A stretch of 64,000 nt of DNA from Planctomycetota bacterium (lineage in GTDB: Bacteria; Planctomycetota; B15-G4; JADJEK01). The number at the start of each line of letters is the position of its first letter. Within the stretch, counting starts at the first letter, position 1. A program made the position numbers and the translations under genes. The stretch is from assembly GCA_016709145.1 (NCBI GenBank), contig JADJEK010000006.1:62001-126000 (forward strand), given 5' to 3'. The notes under the pieces are model-generated. The model was not told the DNA's origin. It saw only the letters and a list, made by a program, of their open reading frames with translations, and did no database searches. This document shows positions 44,071 through 53,921 of this stretch, one piece after another.

Positions 44071-45222
44071 TCAACGGGGCAGCGCCTGTTCGAGGTCCGC
44101 GATCAGATCGGCGACGTCTTCGACTCCGACCGAAATGCGGATCAGTCCGTCGTCGATGCCGGCTTCGCGACGCTTGTCCGCCGGGATCGACGCGTGCGTC
44201 ATCGACGGTGGATGTTCGATCAACGACTCGACGCCGCCGAGGCTCTCGGCGAGCGTGAACACACGCGTCCGCGAGACGACGTCCTTCGCTTCGTCGACCG
44301 ACGTGTCGAGCACGAACGAGATCATGCCGCCGAAGCGGCGCATCTGGCGTTTCGCGACCGCGTGGTTGGGATGCGACTCGAGGCCGGGGTAGTAGACCTT
44401 GGAGACGCGCGGATGTTCGGCGAGCCAGCGTGTGACGACTTCCGCGTTGTCGCAGTGCCGGTCCATACGCAGGTGCAGCGTCTTCGTGCCGCGCAGGACG
44501 AGGAAGCAGTCCATCGGCCCGGGCACGCCGCCAACGGCCATTTGGACGAACCGCAGCTTCTCGGCGAGCGCGGCGTCGTTCACCACGAGTGCGCCGCCGA
44601 TGACGTCGGAGTGACCGCCGAGGTACTTCGTCGTGGAGTGCAGCACGATGTCGAAGCCGAGCGCGAGTGGGTTCTGCAGGTACGGCGTCGCGAACGTGTT
44701 GTCACACGCGAGCAGGCAGCCGTTCGCGCGCGCCGATGCGCACGCGGCTGCGACCGCCGCGAGATCGACGATGGACAACAGCGGATTGGTCGGCGTTTCG
44801 ATCCACACCAGCTTGGTCTGGGGTCTCAGCGCGGCGGCGACGGCGCTCGCTTCGCGCGGATCGACGTACGTGAAGTCGATCCCGAGCGGTCGCCACAGGC
44901 GTTCGAACAAACGTCGCGATCCGCCGTAGAGGTCGTTCCCCGCGACCACGTGATCGCCGGCCTTCAGCAAGTGCAAGATGCCGCCGAGCGCCGCGAGTCC
45001 GGACGCGAACGCGTGGCCCGACGCGCCGCCTTCGAGCGCCGCGAGGTTGCGTTCCAACGCCGTGCGCGTCGGGTTCTTCGCGCGCGAGTAGTCGTGGCCG
45101 TCCTTCGGACGATCGGGGTATTCCTGCGCGTACGTCGACGTCAGGAACACGGGAGTCATGACCGCGCCCGTCGTCGGCTCGGGCTCCTGGCCGGCGTGCA
45201 CGGCCTTCGTCGCGAACTTCAT
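44071..45222 (-). CDS. metB: Cystathionine gamma-synthase/lyase (Cys/Met metabolism PLP enzyme)
   Basis: 383 residues, matching the Cys_Met_Meta_PP family. Motifs include YSRAKNPTRTALERNLAALEGG, AGDHVVAGNDLYGGS, ETPTNPLL and the PLP lysine in STTKYLGGHSD. This group contains cystathionine gamma-synthase (MetB) and gamma-lyase, which cannot be separated by eye. Immediately downstream of cystathionine beta-synthase (six bases between them), a gamma-lyase role in homocysteine-to-cysteine conversion is more likely than synthesis. Cytoplasmic. Confidence 0.9.
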   Translation of the reverse strand: MKFATKAVHAGQEPEPTTGAVMTPVFLTSTYAQEYPDRPKDGHDYSRAKNPTRTALERNLAALEGGASGHAFASGLAALGGILHLLKAGDHVVAGNDLYGGSRRLFERLWRPLGIDFTYVDPREASAVAAALRPQTKLVWIETPTNPLLSIVDLAAVAAACASARANGCLLACDNTFATPYLQNPLALGFDIVLHSTTKYLGGHSDVIGGALVVNDAALAEKLRFVQMAVGGVPGPMDCFLVLRGTKTLHLRMDRHCDNAEVVTRWLAEHPRVSKVYYPGLESHPNHAVAKRQMRRFGGMISFVLDTSVDEAKDVVSRTRVFTLAESLGGVESLIEHPPSMTHASIPADKRREAGIDDGLIRISVGVEDVADLIADLEQALPR

Positions 45223-45228
45223 GCGTCG

Positions 45229-46590
45229 TTACCGCCGTTCCTGGAGCAAGTCGAACTTGGTGATGATCTCGAACGACGACTCGTTCAGACGGACGAGCAC
45301 GGCCGGGACCTTGCGCGTGATGGTGCGCGAGACTTCCTCGAGCGGCGCGTACAGGTCGACTTCGGGGAGCGGTTCCTTCATCACGTCCTTGACCAGCGTC
45401 TTGGTCAGGTCGGCCTTCTCGACCAACAAGTCGATGATGCGGTCTTCACCGACGACGCCGACGTTCTTGCCGTGATCGATGACGGGAACCTGCGAGAGCT
45501 CGCGCGCGCGCATCAGGCGCAGCACTTCGCTGACCGGGGTGTCGGGTGTGGTGCAGAGGAAGCGGTCGACGCCTTCCTTCTTGCCCATGATGATCTCGAA
45601 TGCGGTCGCCGAGGCGTGGGCTTCGAGGAACTGGTTCTCTTCCATCCAGGCGTCGTTGAAGCACTTCGACAGGTAGCGCTCGCCGGTGTCGCAGACGACG
45701 ACGACGATCAGGTCGCCCTTCTTCGCGGTTTCGGCGATCTTCAGCGCCGCGCACATCGCGAGGCCGGACGATCCGCCGCAGAGGATGCCCTCTTCGCGCG
45801 TCAGGCGGCGCGCCATGTTGAAGGCGTCCTTGTCTGAAATGGTGATGACGTCGTCGAGGATCGACAGGTCCGACGTGGCCGGGATGATGTCCTCGCCGAT
45901 TCCTTCGACCTTGTAGGAGTGGAAATCGCCGGGCTTCCCGGTCTTGAACACCGAGCAGTAGATCGACCCGTCGGGGTCGGCCGCGACCAGCTTGATGTTC
46001 TTGTTCTTCTCCTTCAGGTAGCGGCCGGCGCCGGCCATCGTGCCGCCCGTACCCATGCCCGCGACGAAGTGCGTGACCTTGCCCTCGGTCGCGTTCCACA
46101 CCTCCGGTCCGGTGGTCTCGTAGTGCGCCTTCGGGTTCTCCGGGTTCGCGAACTGGTTCGGGTAGAACGCGCCCGGGATCTCGCGCGCGAGGCGCTTGGC
46201 GACCGAGTAGTACGAGCGCGGATCGTCGGCCGTGACCGCCGTCGGCGTCACGATGACCTTCGCGCCGTACGCCTTCAGGAGATTGATCTTCTCCTGGCTC
46301 ATCTTGTCCGGCATCGTGAAGATCATGCGGTAGCCGAGCCGCGAGGCCGCGAGAGCGAGGCCGACCCCGGTGTTGCCGGACGTCGCTTCGATGATCGTGC
46401 CGCCCGATTTCAGCAGGCCGCGCCGCTCGGCTTCCTGGATCATGCGGAAACCGATGCGGTCTTTCACGCTGCCGCCCGGGTTGCGCGATTCCAGCTTGGC
46501 GACGACCGTGGCTTGGAGTCCGCGCGTCACTTTGGTCAGGCGCACGAGCGGCGTGTCGCCGATGAGGTCGAGGATCGAATCGAAGATCAT
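45229..46590 (-). CDS. Cystathionine beta-synthase with C-terminal CBS domains
   Basis: 453 residues. The PLP domain has GDTPLVRL, the lysine motif NPGGSVKDRIG and the phosphate loop ATSGNTGVGLALAA. The C-terminal 120 residues have a CBS pair (DTPVSEVLRLMRARELSQVPVI), the regulatory module of CBS. It condenses serine and homocysteine to cystathionine. The ATG at 46590 is chosen because it begins at MIFDSILDLIGDTPL, the family N-terminus; upstream in-frame sequence is not conserved-looking. Next to the gamma-lyase-like gene, it suggests a reverse transsulfuration route. Confidence 0.93.
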   Translation of the reverse strand: MIFDSILDLIGDTPLVRLTKVTRGLQATVVAKLESRNPGGSVKDRIGFRMIQEAERRGLLKSGGTIIEATSGNTGVGLALAASRLGYRMIFTMPDKMSQEKINLLKAYGAKVIVTPTAVTADDPRSYYSVAKRLAREIPGAFYPNQFANPENPKAHYETTGPEVWNATEGKVTHFVAGMGTGGTMAGAGRYLKEKNKNIKLVAADPDGSIYCSVFKTGKPGDFHSYKVEGIGEDIIPATSDLSILDDVITISDKDAFNMARRLTREEGILCGGSSGLAMCAALKIAETAKKGDLIVVVVCDTGERYLSKCFNDAWMEENQFLEAHASATAFEIIMGKKEGVDRFLCTTPDTPVSEVLRLMRARELSQVPVIDHGKNVGVVGEDRIIDLLVEKADLTKTLVKDVMKEPLPEVDLYAPLEEVSRTITRKVPAVLVRLNESSFEIITKFDLLQERR

Positions 46591-46694
46591 GTGCGCGTCC
46601 CGGTCACGAAAAGGCGGAGTGTAGAGGTGCGTGCGATGCCCCGTCAAACCACGCGGTCGGCCGTTTCGAAGCCGATCGGACGTCGGATGCGTCG

Positions 46695-48812
46695 ATGATC
46701 GACGCCGATTCGTCGCGAATGCTGCAATTCGCGCTCGTCCTCGAGCGCCTCGAGCGACGCACGACCACGAAGGCCGGCGCTCGCGCCGCGTGCGCTCTGC
46801 AGCCGACTTCGGACATCGACGCGGCCCGCGTTGCTTTGGCGGAAACGAGTGAGGCGCTCGAACTGGAGCGCGCAGGTTCTTTGCCCGTGGTCGTGTTGAA
46901 GGAGGACGGGCTCGAAGTCCTCGCCCAGCCGGCGACTTCGGGTGTGCCGTTGCTCGCGAAAGAGCTCGCGGTGCTGTTGCGGTTCGTCCGCGGGGCGACA
47001 CGGTTGCGTCGATCGCTGCTCGAATTGCGTGAGGCGCCACACCTCCACGCGATCGGTGCGAGCGTTCCGGATCTCGTCGACCTGCTCGAGGAGTACGAGC
47101 GCAGCGTGGACGACTCCGGACAGCTCGCGGACACGGCGACGCCGCGGTTGTCGGACTTGCGTCGCCGCATCGGTGCGATCAAGGACGTCGTTCGCCAGCG
47201 GCTCGATCGCTTCGCGCAACGGCCCGACGTCCGGGTGCTGTTGCGCAGCGCCCATCCGGCGATTCGCGACGGCCGTTTCGTCCTCGCGGTGCGCACCGAG
47301 GCGCGCGGCCAGATCAAAGGGCTGTACCACGATCGTTCGAGCACGGGCGCGACGGCATACGTCGAGCCCGAAGTCGTGGTCGAGGAGCAGAACGAACTGC
47401 GCGATCTCGTCATCGACGAGCAACGCGAGGTGATCGCGATCCTCTGGCGCTTGACGCAGATCGCGCTCGACGCGGAATCGCGCTTGCGACGAGCGGCGGC
47501 GGCGGTGGTGCGCTTCGACTTGGCGCGCGCGCGGGCGCTGCTCGCACTCGATCTGGGTTGGACGGAACCGGAGATCGGGGCGGAAGCGCTCGAGGTCGCC
47601 GAGGTGCGTCATCCGGTCTTGAGCGCGCTGGCGTTCGAGCGGGCGGAAGGCGACGCGATCGCGAAACGCGCGGCGGCCCGGGCCGCGGTCACGCCGTTCG
47701 ACCTGCGGCTTGGGACGTCGTTCGACTTGCTCGTGCTGACCGGCCCCAATACCGGTGGCAAGACGATCACGTTGAAAGCCGTCGGGCTGGTCGCGCTGTT
47801 GCCGCGCATCGGGTGCTTCGTGCCCGCGGCGCGTGGCGCGCGCGTGCCGTTCTATTCGGGGTTGTTCGTCGACATCGGCGACGAACAGGACCTCACGCAG
47901 AGCCTGTCGACGTTTTCCGCGCACGTGAAGCGCATCGCGCGCGTGCTCGCGCAGGCGCAGGCGAACGCGCTGGTTCTGCTCGACGAACTCGGATCGGGCA
48001 CGGATCCGCTCGAAGGCGAAGCGCTCGCGATCGCGTTGCTCGATCGACTGCTCGAGCGCAGCCTGTTCGCGATCGTGACCACGCACCTCGGGCGCTTGAA
48101 GGAGTTCGCGGGGACTCGATCGCGGGCGATGAACGGATCGATGCAATTCGATCCCGCCACGCTGCGGCCGACGTATCGGCTGTTGCTCGGCGTTCCGGGG
48201 GCGTCGAACGCGTTGCGCATCGCGCGCGGACTCGGGCTCGATCCGGCCGTGCTCGATCGCGCCGAGATCGAGTTGTCGGCGCAAGGGCGTGGCGCGCGTG
48301 CGCAATTCGATCAGCTCGATCAAGCGCGGGCCGCCGTCGAACGTGCGCGCAGCGAGGCCGAGCGTGATCGCCGCGAGGCCGCCGAGCTGCGGGACGAAGC
48401 CGCCAAGAAGGTCGGCGAAGTGACGAGGGAGCGCAGCGCGCTGATGCAGCAGGCCGAAGCCGCGGCCGAGTCGCGATTGCGCGCCATCGCCGATGAACTC
48501 GACGAGCCGCGCCGCCAGCTCCTGGCTTTGGGCGGGCGCGCGGCGCACGTCGCCGGCGTCCTGCTCGAATCGTTGCGACGCGCGCTGTCCTCCGCGCCGC
48601 TCGCGGAGCAGCGCAAGGCGTTCCTGAAGTCACTGAAGCCGGGGGATTCGGTCCATCTGCCGCGCTTCAACGAGACCTGTCGAGTACGGCGGGTCCTGAA
48701 GGACGTCGACAAGATCGAGGTCGACTACCGCACCATGTCGGTCACGGTCGGGTTCGACGAGATTGCACCCGTCGATGCAAATGTCTTGAGTCGACCCCGC
48801 CGAAAGCCATAA
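46695..48812 (+). CDS. mutS2: MutS2-family ATPase lacking the Smr domain
   Basis: 705 residues. The core and ATPase domains are complete: Walker A GPNTGGKT at about 350-357, Walker B LVLLDELGSGTDP, then a charged coiled-coil (ARAAVERARSEAERDRREAA). The C-terminus ends after a KOW-like segment (KPGDSVHLPRFNETCRVRRVL). Full MutS2 is about 780 residues and ends in an Smr nuclease domain; none follows here, and the next frame begins a receiver gene. MutS2 suppresses recombination or rescues collided ribosomes. Loss of Smr would remove nuclease activity. It diverges from the cbs gene. Confidence 0.9.
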   Translation: MIDADSSRMLQFALVLERLERRTTTKAGARAACALQPTSDIDAARVALAETSEALELERAGSLPVVVLKEDGLEVLAQPATSGVPLLAKELAVLLRFVRGATRLRRSLLELREAPHLHAIGASVPDLVDLLEEYERSVDDSGQLADTATPRLSDLRRRIGAIKDVVRQRLDRFAQRPDVRVLLRSAHPAIRDGRFVLAVRTEARGQIKGLYHDRSSTGATAYVEPEVVVEEQNELRDLVIDEQREVIAILWRLTQIALDAESRLRRAAAAVVRFDLARARALLALDLGWTEPEIGAEALEVAEVRHPVLSALAFERAEGDAIAKRAAARAAVTPFDLRLGTSFDLLVLTGPNTGGKTITLKAVGLVALLPRIGCFVPAARGARVPFYSGLFVDIGDEQDLTQSLSTFSAHVKRIARVLAQAQANALVLLDELGSGTDPLEGEALAIALLDRLLERSLFAIVTTHLGRLKEFAGTRSRAMNGSMQFDPATLRPTYRLLLGVPGASNALRIARGLGLDPAVLDRAEIELSAQGRGARAQFDQLDQARAAVERARSEAERDRREAAELRDEAAKKVGEVTRERSALMQQAEAAAESRLRAIADELDEPRRQLLALGGRAAHVAGVLLESLRRALSSAPLAEQRKAFLKSLKPGDSVHLPRFNETCRVRRVLKDVDKIEVDYRTMSVTVGFDEIAPVDANVLSRPRRKP

Positions 48813-48850
48813 TCCGCGGCGACTTGGGCGGTTTCCGGGGGGTGTGCACG

Positions 48851-49327
48851 ATGGATGTCTCCATCGGGGCTCGATTCGGGTACTCCGACGAGCGCCGGGT
48901 CCTGGTCGTCGACGATGAAGAGACGATTGCCGATTTGATCCGCGACGTGCTCACGCGTCACGGATGCGTCGTGGACACGAATGCAGGAGGACACGGTTCG
49001 ATCGACGTCGCTGCCGACGGTCGATACGGGCTGGTGATCTCCGACTTCGCGATCCCCGGCCTGAACGGGTTGGAGTTCGTGCGCGCGCTGCGCATGCGCA
49101 ACCCGCACCCGCAAGTCCTGATCGTGAGCGCGTTCCTCGATCCCGAGACGGTCGATCTGCTGCGCGCGGAGCCGAGCGTCGTCGGATTGGTGCGCAAGCC
49201 GTTCGACATCTTCGATCTGGTCCGGCGCGTCGAAGCGCACTTCGCGAGTCGGTCCGCGGTCGCGCTGAAGCCAGACTCGATCCCGCTCGGTCAGCCGGAG
49301 GCGCTCCGCGCGCGCTACGCTGACTGA
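48851..49327 (+). CDS. Single-domain response regulator receiver
   Basis: 158 residues, with one CheY-like receiver domain (about 15-125): acidic pair Asp21/Asp22, phosphorylation site Asp65 in VISDFAIPG, Ser93 in the T/S position and Lys116. There is no output domain; the last 30 residues are a short linker. It likely passes phosphate in a two-component pathway without itself binding DNA. The kinase is not in the window. The ATG at 48851 has a G-rich RBS 8 bases upstream; a GTG at 48824 is possible. It is three bases before aroC. Confidence 0.88.
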   Translation: MDVSIGARFGYSDERRVLVVDDEETIADLIRDVLTRHGCVVDTNAGGHGSIDVAADGRYGLVISDFAIPGLNGLEFVRALRMRNPHPQVLIVSAFLDPETVDLLRAEPSVVGLVRKPFDIFDLVRRVEAHFASRSAVALKPDSIPLGQPEALRARYAD

Positions 49328-49330
49328 CGC

Positions 49331-50473
49331 ATGACCCGATTCCGATGGTCCACCGCGGGTGAGTCGCACGGCGAAGCTCTGCTCGCGGTGATCGAAGGCG
49401 TACCGTTCGGTCTCACACTCGACACCGCGCGCATCGATCGCGAATTGGCTCGACGCCAGGCCGGATTCGGCCGCAGCTCGCGCCAGCAGATCGAGCACGA
49501 TCGCGTGGAGGTCGTCGCCGGCGCGTACCACGGACGATCGAGTGGGGCGCCGCTCGTCCTGCGCGTGCGCAACAAGGATCAATCCTTGGACGCGCTGCCT
49601 CCGCTGCACCGACCACGTCCTGGTCACGCCGATCTCGCCGGAGCGATCAAGTTCGACACCGACGACGCACGGCCCGTGCTCGAACGGGCTTCGGCTCGCG
49701 AGACCGTAGCGCGTGTCGCGGCGGGTTCGGTCGCGAAGCTCTTGCTCGAACGCGTCGGGATCCGCGTCGAGGGATTCGTTTCGGCGATCGGGAACGTGAC
49801 GCTGGGGGAGTCGCCACGATTCGATTTCGGGTGGGTCGCGGACCGCGACGTCTCGCCCGTGTGGTGCCCGCACGCCGCGACCAGTACGGCGATGTGCGAT
49901 GCGATTCGGGCGGCAGGGGCCGGCGGTGACACGCTCGGGGGAGTCGTCGAGGTTCGGGCCAGCGGAGTTCCTGCCGGGCTCGGGTCGTTGATGGCAGCGG
50001 AGTCCCGACTCGATGCGGCATTGGCCGGAGCGGTGATGAGCGTTCCGTCCGTGAAAGCGGTTGAGCTGGGAGACGGAATCGCTTCGGCCAGCCGAACCGG
50101 TCACGCGGTCCATGACGCGATCGCGTTCGATGGGGCGCTGCGCTCGCTCCAGCGCCCGACCAACCGTGCCGGTGGGATCGAAGGCGGCATGTCGAACGGG
50201 CAACCGCTCGTCGTCCGCGCGTACCTGAAGCCGCTGGCGACCACGAAGCGCGCGCTCGGGTCGATCGACTTGCGCGACGGATCGTCAGCTCCGTCGGATC
50301 CCCAGCGTTCGGACGTTTGTGCGGTGCCATCGGGTGCCGTCGTCGTCGAGCACGTCGTCGGATTGGTCGTGCTCGCGGGGCTGCTCGACGTGGTCTGCGC
50401 CGATACCGTCGAAGATCTGGATGCCGGGTTCCGGCAGTGGTCCGGGCGCCGCGCTGGCCTCCCCGGTTCATGA
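49331..50473 (+). CDS. aroC: Chorismate synthase
   Basis: 380 residues, within family size. Signatures are GESHG at 10-14 with FMN-binding and catalytic His, RASARETVARVAAGSVAK, and GGIEGGMSNG near 280-290. The enzyme makes chorismate from EPSP using reduced FMN. It follows the receiver gene by three bases, implying joint transcription, although no shikimate gene is near. The C-terminus ends in Gly/Arg-rich residues. It is followed by the tRNA cluster. Confidence 0.96.
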   Translation: MTRFRWSTAGESHGEALLAVIEGVPFGLTLDTARIDRELARRQAGFGRSSRQQIEHDRVEVVAGAYHGRSSGAPLVLRVRNKDQSLDALPPLHRPRPGHADLAGAIKFDTDDARPVLERASARETVARVAAGSVAKLLLERVGIRVEGFVSAIGNVTLGESPRFDFGWVADRDVSPVWCPHAATSTAMCDAIRAAGAGGDTLGGVVEVRASGVPAGLGSLMAAESRLDAALAGAVMSVPSVKAVELGDGIASASRTGHAVHDAIAFDGALRSLQRPTNRAGGIEGGMSNGQPLVVRAYLKPLATTKRALGSIDLRDGSSAPSDPQRSDVCAVPSGAVVVEHVVGLVVLAGLLDVVCADTVEDLDAGFRQWSGRRAGLPGS

Positions 50474-50520
50474 TCGCGACTCGGTCGCGCGTCAGATTCA
50501 ACTGGAGGTCCAGATCCGTG

Positions 50521-50548
50521 TTGACTTTGGGCTGGGTCCCTCTAGCCT
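50521..50548 (+). promoter_or_regulatory. Candidate promoter for the tRNA-tuf operon
   Basis: TTGACT (50521-50526) and TAGCCT (50543-50548) are 16 bases apart, 41 bases before the first tRNA. The -35 is a good match, the -10 a partial one. A hairpin at 50563-50568/50575-50580 lies between it and the tRNA. Confidence 0.5.
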
Positions 50549-50589
50549 GTCGGGCTTTCGTCCCTGGGCCTAAACCCAGGAACGAGAAT

Positions 50590-50664
50590 GCTAGCGTAGC
50601 TCAACGGTAGAGCACCGGTTTTGTAAACCGGGGGTTGCGGGTTCGACACCCGCCGCTAGCTCCA
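50590..50664 (+). tRNA. tRNA-Thr (anticodon UGU)
   Basis: The acceptor stem pairs 50590-50596 with 50654-50660, then T and CCA at 50662-50664. The anticodon stem 50615-50619/50627-50631 encloses TGT at 50622-50624. The T loop contains GTTCGAC. It corresponds in position to E. coli thrU. Confidence 0.97.
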
Positions 50665-50764
50665 GTCGAACTCTCGCGAGCGGATGAGATGTGCGCTCCG
50701 GTAGCCGACTTACGAGGAGGTCGAACAGCAGCGACGAATCGAGACAGTGAAGTGGATCAGCAGC

Positions 50765-50850
50765 GGGGAGTTGCCCGAGTGGTCAATGGGGACGGGCTGT
50801 AAACCCGTTGCGGCAACGCTACGAAGGTTCAAATCCTTCACTCCCCACCA
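50765..50850 (+). tRNA. tRNA-Tyr (anticodon GUA)
   Basis: The acceptor stem pairs 50765-50771 with 50840-50846 and CCA is encoded at 50848-50850. The anticodon loop has GTA at 50799-50801. A long variable arm (GCGGCAACGC region) fits class II tyrosine tRNA. It corresponds in position to E. coli tyrU. Confidence 0.97.
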
Positions 50851-50947
50851 TTTCTCTTGGTCTCGTCGTCACTTGTTCGTCCTTCGCCGTAACGGCCCGA
50901 GTGTCGCTCTTCCGTCGGACTTGGGTTCGGCAGGACGCACGCATGGT

Positions 50948-51021
50948 GCGGGTGTAGCTCAATGGTAGAGCCCCAGCCTTCCAAGCTGGTCACGTGGGTT
51001 CGATTCCCATCACCCGCTCCA
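50948..51021 (+). tRNA. tRNA-Gly (anticodon UCC)
   Basis: The acceptor stem pairs 50948-50954 with 51011-51017 and CCA is encoded at 51019-51021. The anticodon stem 50973-50977/50985-50989 holds TCC at 50980-50982. It corresponds in position to E. coli glyT; the fourth tRNA of that cluster (thrT) is not seen before tuf. Confidence 0.97.
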
Positions 51022-51149
51022 CCACGATTGTTCACGAGCGGACGCCCGCTCGCCGGATCGGTGCCCATCGATGGGTGACAGCCGGGTCGGACTAGGTCAG
51101 TTGTCTTGAGCCCGCGTACACGAGTCGGGCGCTTCGCAAGGAGACGGTG

Positions 51150-52352
<1,203 letters not shown>

Positions 52353-52368
52353 GGCACGTTCTCCGACT

Positions 52369-52408
52369 CGGCGACGACGGTGGGCCAACGAGGCTCCCGT
52401 CGTCGCCG
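52369..52408. terminator. 12-bp hairpin between tuf and secE
   Basis: Positions 52369-52380 pair perfectly with 52397-52408 around a 16-base loop. It begins 16 bases after tuf and 47 before secE. It may partly terminate or stabilise tuf transcripts and let secE continue at lower level. Confidence 0.55.
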
Positions 52409-52455
52409 GTCGAACCGAACCGAACCGGACGCGAGACGCACGACGGAACGAAACG

Positions 52456-52881
52456 ATGAAGCTCCTGACGTACAAGCCGGATCAAGGACGAGTCGCGCGC
52501 ACGATCGCTGCGTCGCTGTTCGTCGTGCTCGCGTACTACGCCGCCTGGACGCTTCGTCACTTCCTGTCGTGGGATTGGGCGAAGAAGGACCTCGGGGTCA
52601 CCGTTCCGGTGCTCGAAGTCCTGCTCACGCCCGGTCTGCTGGTCGCGACTGTGGTTTTCGTCGTGCTGTTCGTCCTCATACGCAAGGGTGTGAACGATCA
52701 GCGCCTCGCGGAACTGCTCATCGATACCGAAAGCGAGATGAAGCGAGTCACTTGGCCGTCCTGGCCCGAAACGTGGAACGGCACGATCGTCGTTTGCGTG
52801 ACAGTCGCGGCAATGATCGCGCTGGTGGCGGGCTTCGACCTCGTGTTGACGCGCGTGTTCGAGAACCTGGTGTTCGGTTGA
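52456..52881 (+). CDS. secE: Preprotein translocase subunit SecE
   Basis: 141 residues with three hydrophobic segments (about 17-35, 53-78 and 108-135). The conserved cytoplasmic stretch before the last helix, ESEMKRVTWPSWPETW, is diagnostic for SecE. It stabilises SecY in the inner-membrane translocon. With three helices it resembles the longer E. coli form rather than the single-helix SecE of many bacteria. It is 34 bases before nusG. Confidence 0.95.
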   Translation: MKLLTYKPDQGRVARTIAASLFVVLAYYAAWTLRHFLSWDWAKKDLGVTVPVLEVLLTPGLLVATVVFVVLFVLIRKGVNDQRLAELLIDTESEMKRVTWPSWPETWNGTIVVCVTVAAMIALVAGFDLVLTRVFENLVFG

Positions 52882-52915
52882 TTCGAGCGGCGGGCTTTGT
52901 GGGAGTGGACGCTCG

Positions 52916-53467
52916 ATGGTGAAGCAGTGGTTCGTCGTGCGCGTGCCGACCAACATGGAAGATCGCGTACGCGAGTCCGTCATGAACCGGGTGAAGACCC
53001 ACAACCTCGAGCATCGCATCTCGCAGGTCGTGGTCGCCCAGGTCACAGAACAAGAGATCCGCGCGGGCAAGAAGAAGCTCGTCCAGCGCAAGATCTTCCC
53101 TGGATACGTTTTGCTGGAGGCCGACCTCTACGACGGTGAAGGCAAGCTGGATCGAGACCTGTGGTTCTTCATCAAGGAGACCCCGCGACTCGGAGACTTC
53201 GTCGGTTCGGATCAGAATCCGCAACCCATGGCGCAGTCCGAAGTCGAACGAGTCCTTGGAGGCATGAAGAGCACGGAGGAGAAGCCGCGAGTCAACATCC
53301 CGTGCAACGTTGGCGATCGTGTGAAGATCAAGGAAGGCCCGTTCGAGAACTTCACCGGTGTCGTCGACGACGTCAACGTCGAGAAGATGCTCGTGCGGGT
53401 CATCGTCACGATCTTCGGGCGTGAGACGCCCGTCGAACTCGAAGTCTCTCAGGTCGAATTGGTGTAG
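52916..53467 (+). CDS. nusG: Transcription termination/antitermination factor NusG
   Basis: 183 residues. It begins VKQWFVVRVPTNMEDRV and contains FPGYVLLEADLYD in the NGN domain. A KOW domain follows with VGDRVKIKEGPFENFTGVVDDV and a final VELEVSQVELV. NusG binds RNA polymerase and links to Rho or ribosomal S10. Start ATG at 52916; a GTG upstream (52897) would be out of family. It is nine bases before rplK. Confidence 0.97.
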   Translation: MVKQWFVVRVPTNMEDRVRESVMNRVKTHNLEHRISQVVVAQVTEQEIRAGKKKLVQRKIFPGYVLLEADLYDGEGKLDRDLWFFIKETPRLGDFVGSDQNPQPMAQSEVERVLGGMKSTEEKPRVNIPCNVGDRVKIKEGPFENFTGVVDDVNVEKMLVRVIVTIFGRETPVELEVSQVELV

Positions 53468-53475
53468 GTCGACTC

Positions 53476-53904
53476 ATGGCCAAAGAAGTCAAGGCAATCG
53501 TCAAGCTTCAGCTGCCGGCAGGCCAAGCCACGCCGGCGCCGCCCGTGGGTCCCGCCCTCGGTCAGCACGGTGTCAACATCGGGCAATTCGTGAAGGAGTA
53601 CAACGATCGGACGCGTGCCGAGCAGGGCATGATCGTTCCGGTCGAGATCACGGTCTACACCGACCGTTCCTTCCGATTCATCACCAAGACGCCGCCGGCG
53701 TCGGTGCTGATCAAGAAGGCCGCGGGCCTCGCGAAAGGCTCAGGCACGACCGGGACCGAGATCATCGGCAAGGTCACCAAGTCACAGGTGCGACAGATCG
53801 CGGAAAAGAAGATGCCCGACCTCAACTCGGGATCGATCGAAGCCGCGATGAAAGTCGTCATGGGCACTGCGCGGTCCATGGGTATCGAAGTCGTCGACGG
53901 CTGA
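53476..53904 (+). CDS. rplK: 50S ribosomal protein L11
   Basis: 142 residues. The proline-rich N-terminal segment LQLPAGQATPAPPVGPALGQHGVNI (split here by wording) and the C-terminal RNA-binding domain with KSQVRQIAEKKMPDLNS are characteristic. It binds 23S rRNA at the GTPase-associated centre. It directly follows nusG and precedes rplA by 17 bases. Confidence 0.98.
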   Translation: MAKEVKAIVKLQLPAGQATPAPPVGPALGQHGVNIGQFVKEYNDRTRAEQGMIVPVEITVYTDRSFRFITKTPPASVLIKKAAGLAKGSGTTGTEIIGKVTKSQVRQIAEKKMPDLNSGSIEAAMKVVMGTARSMGIEVVDG

Positions 53905-53921
53905 CACGGAACAGGCGAAAC

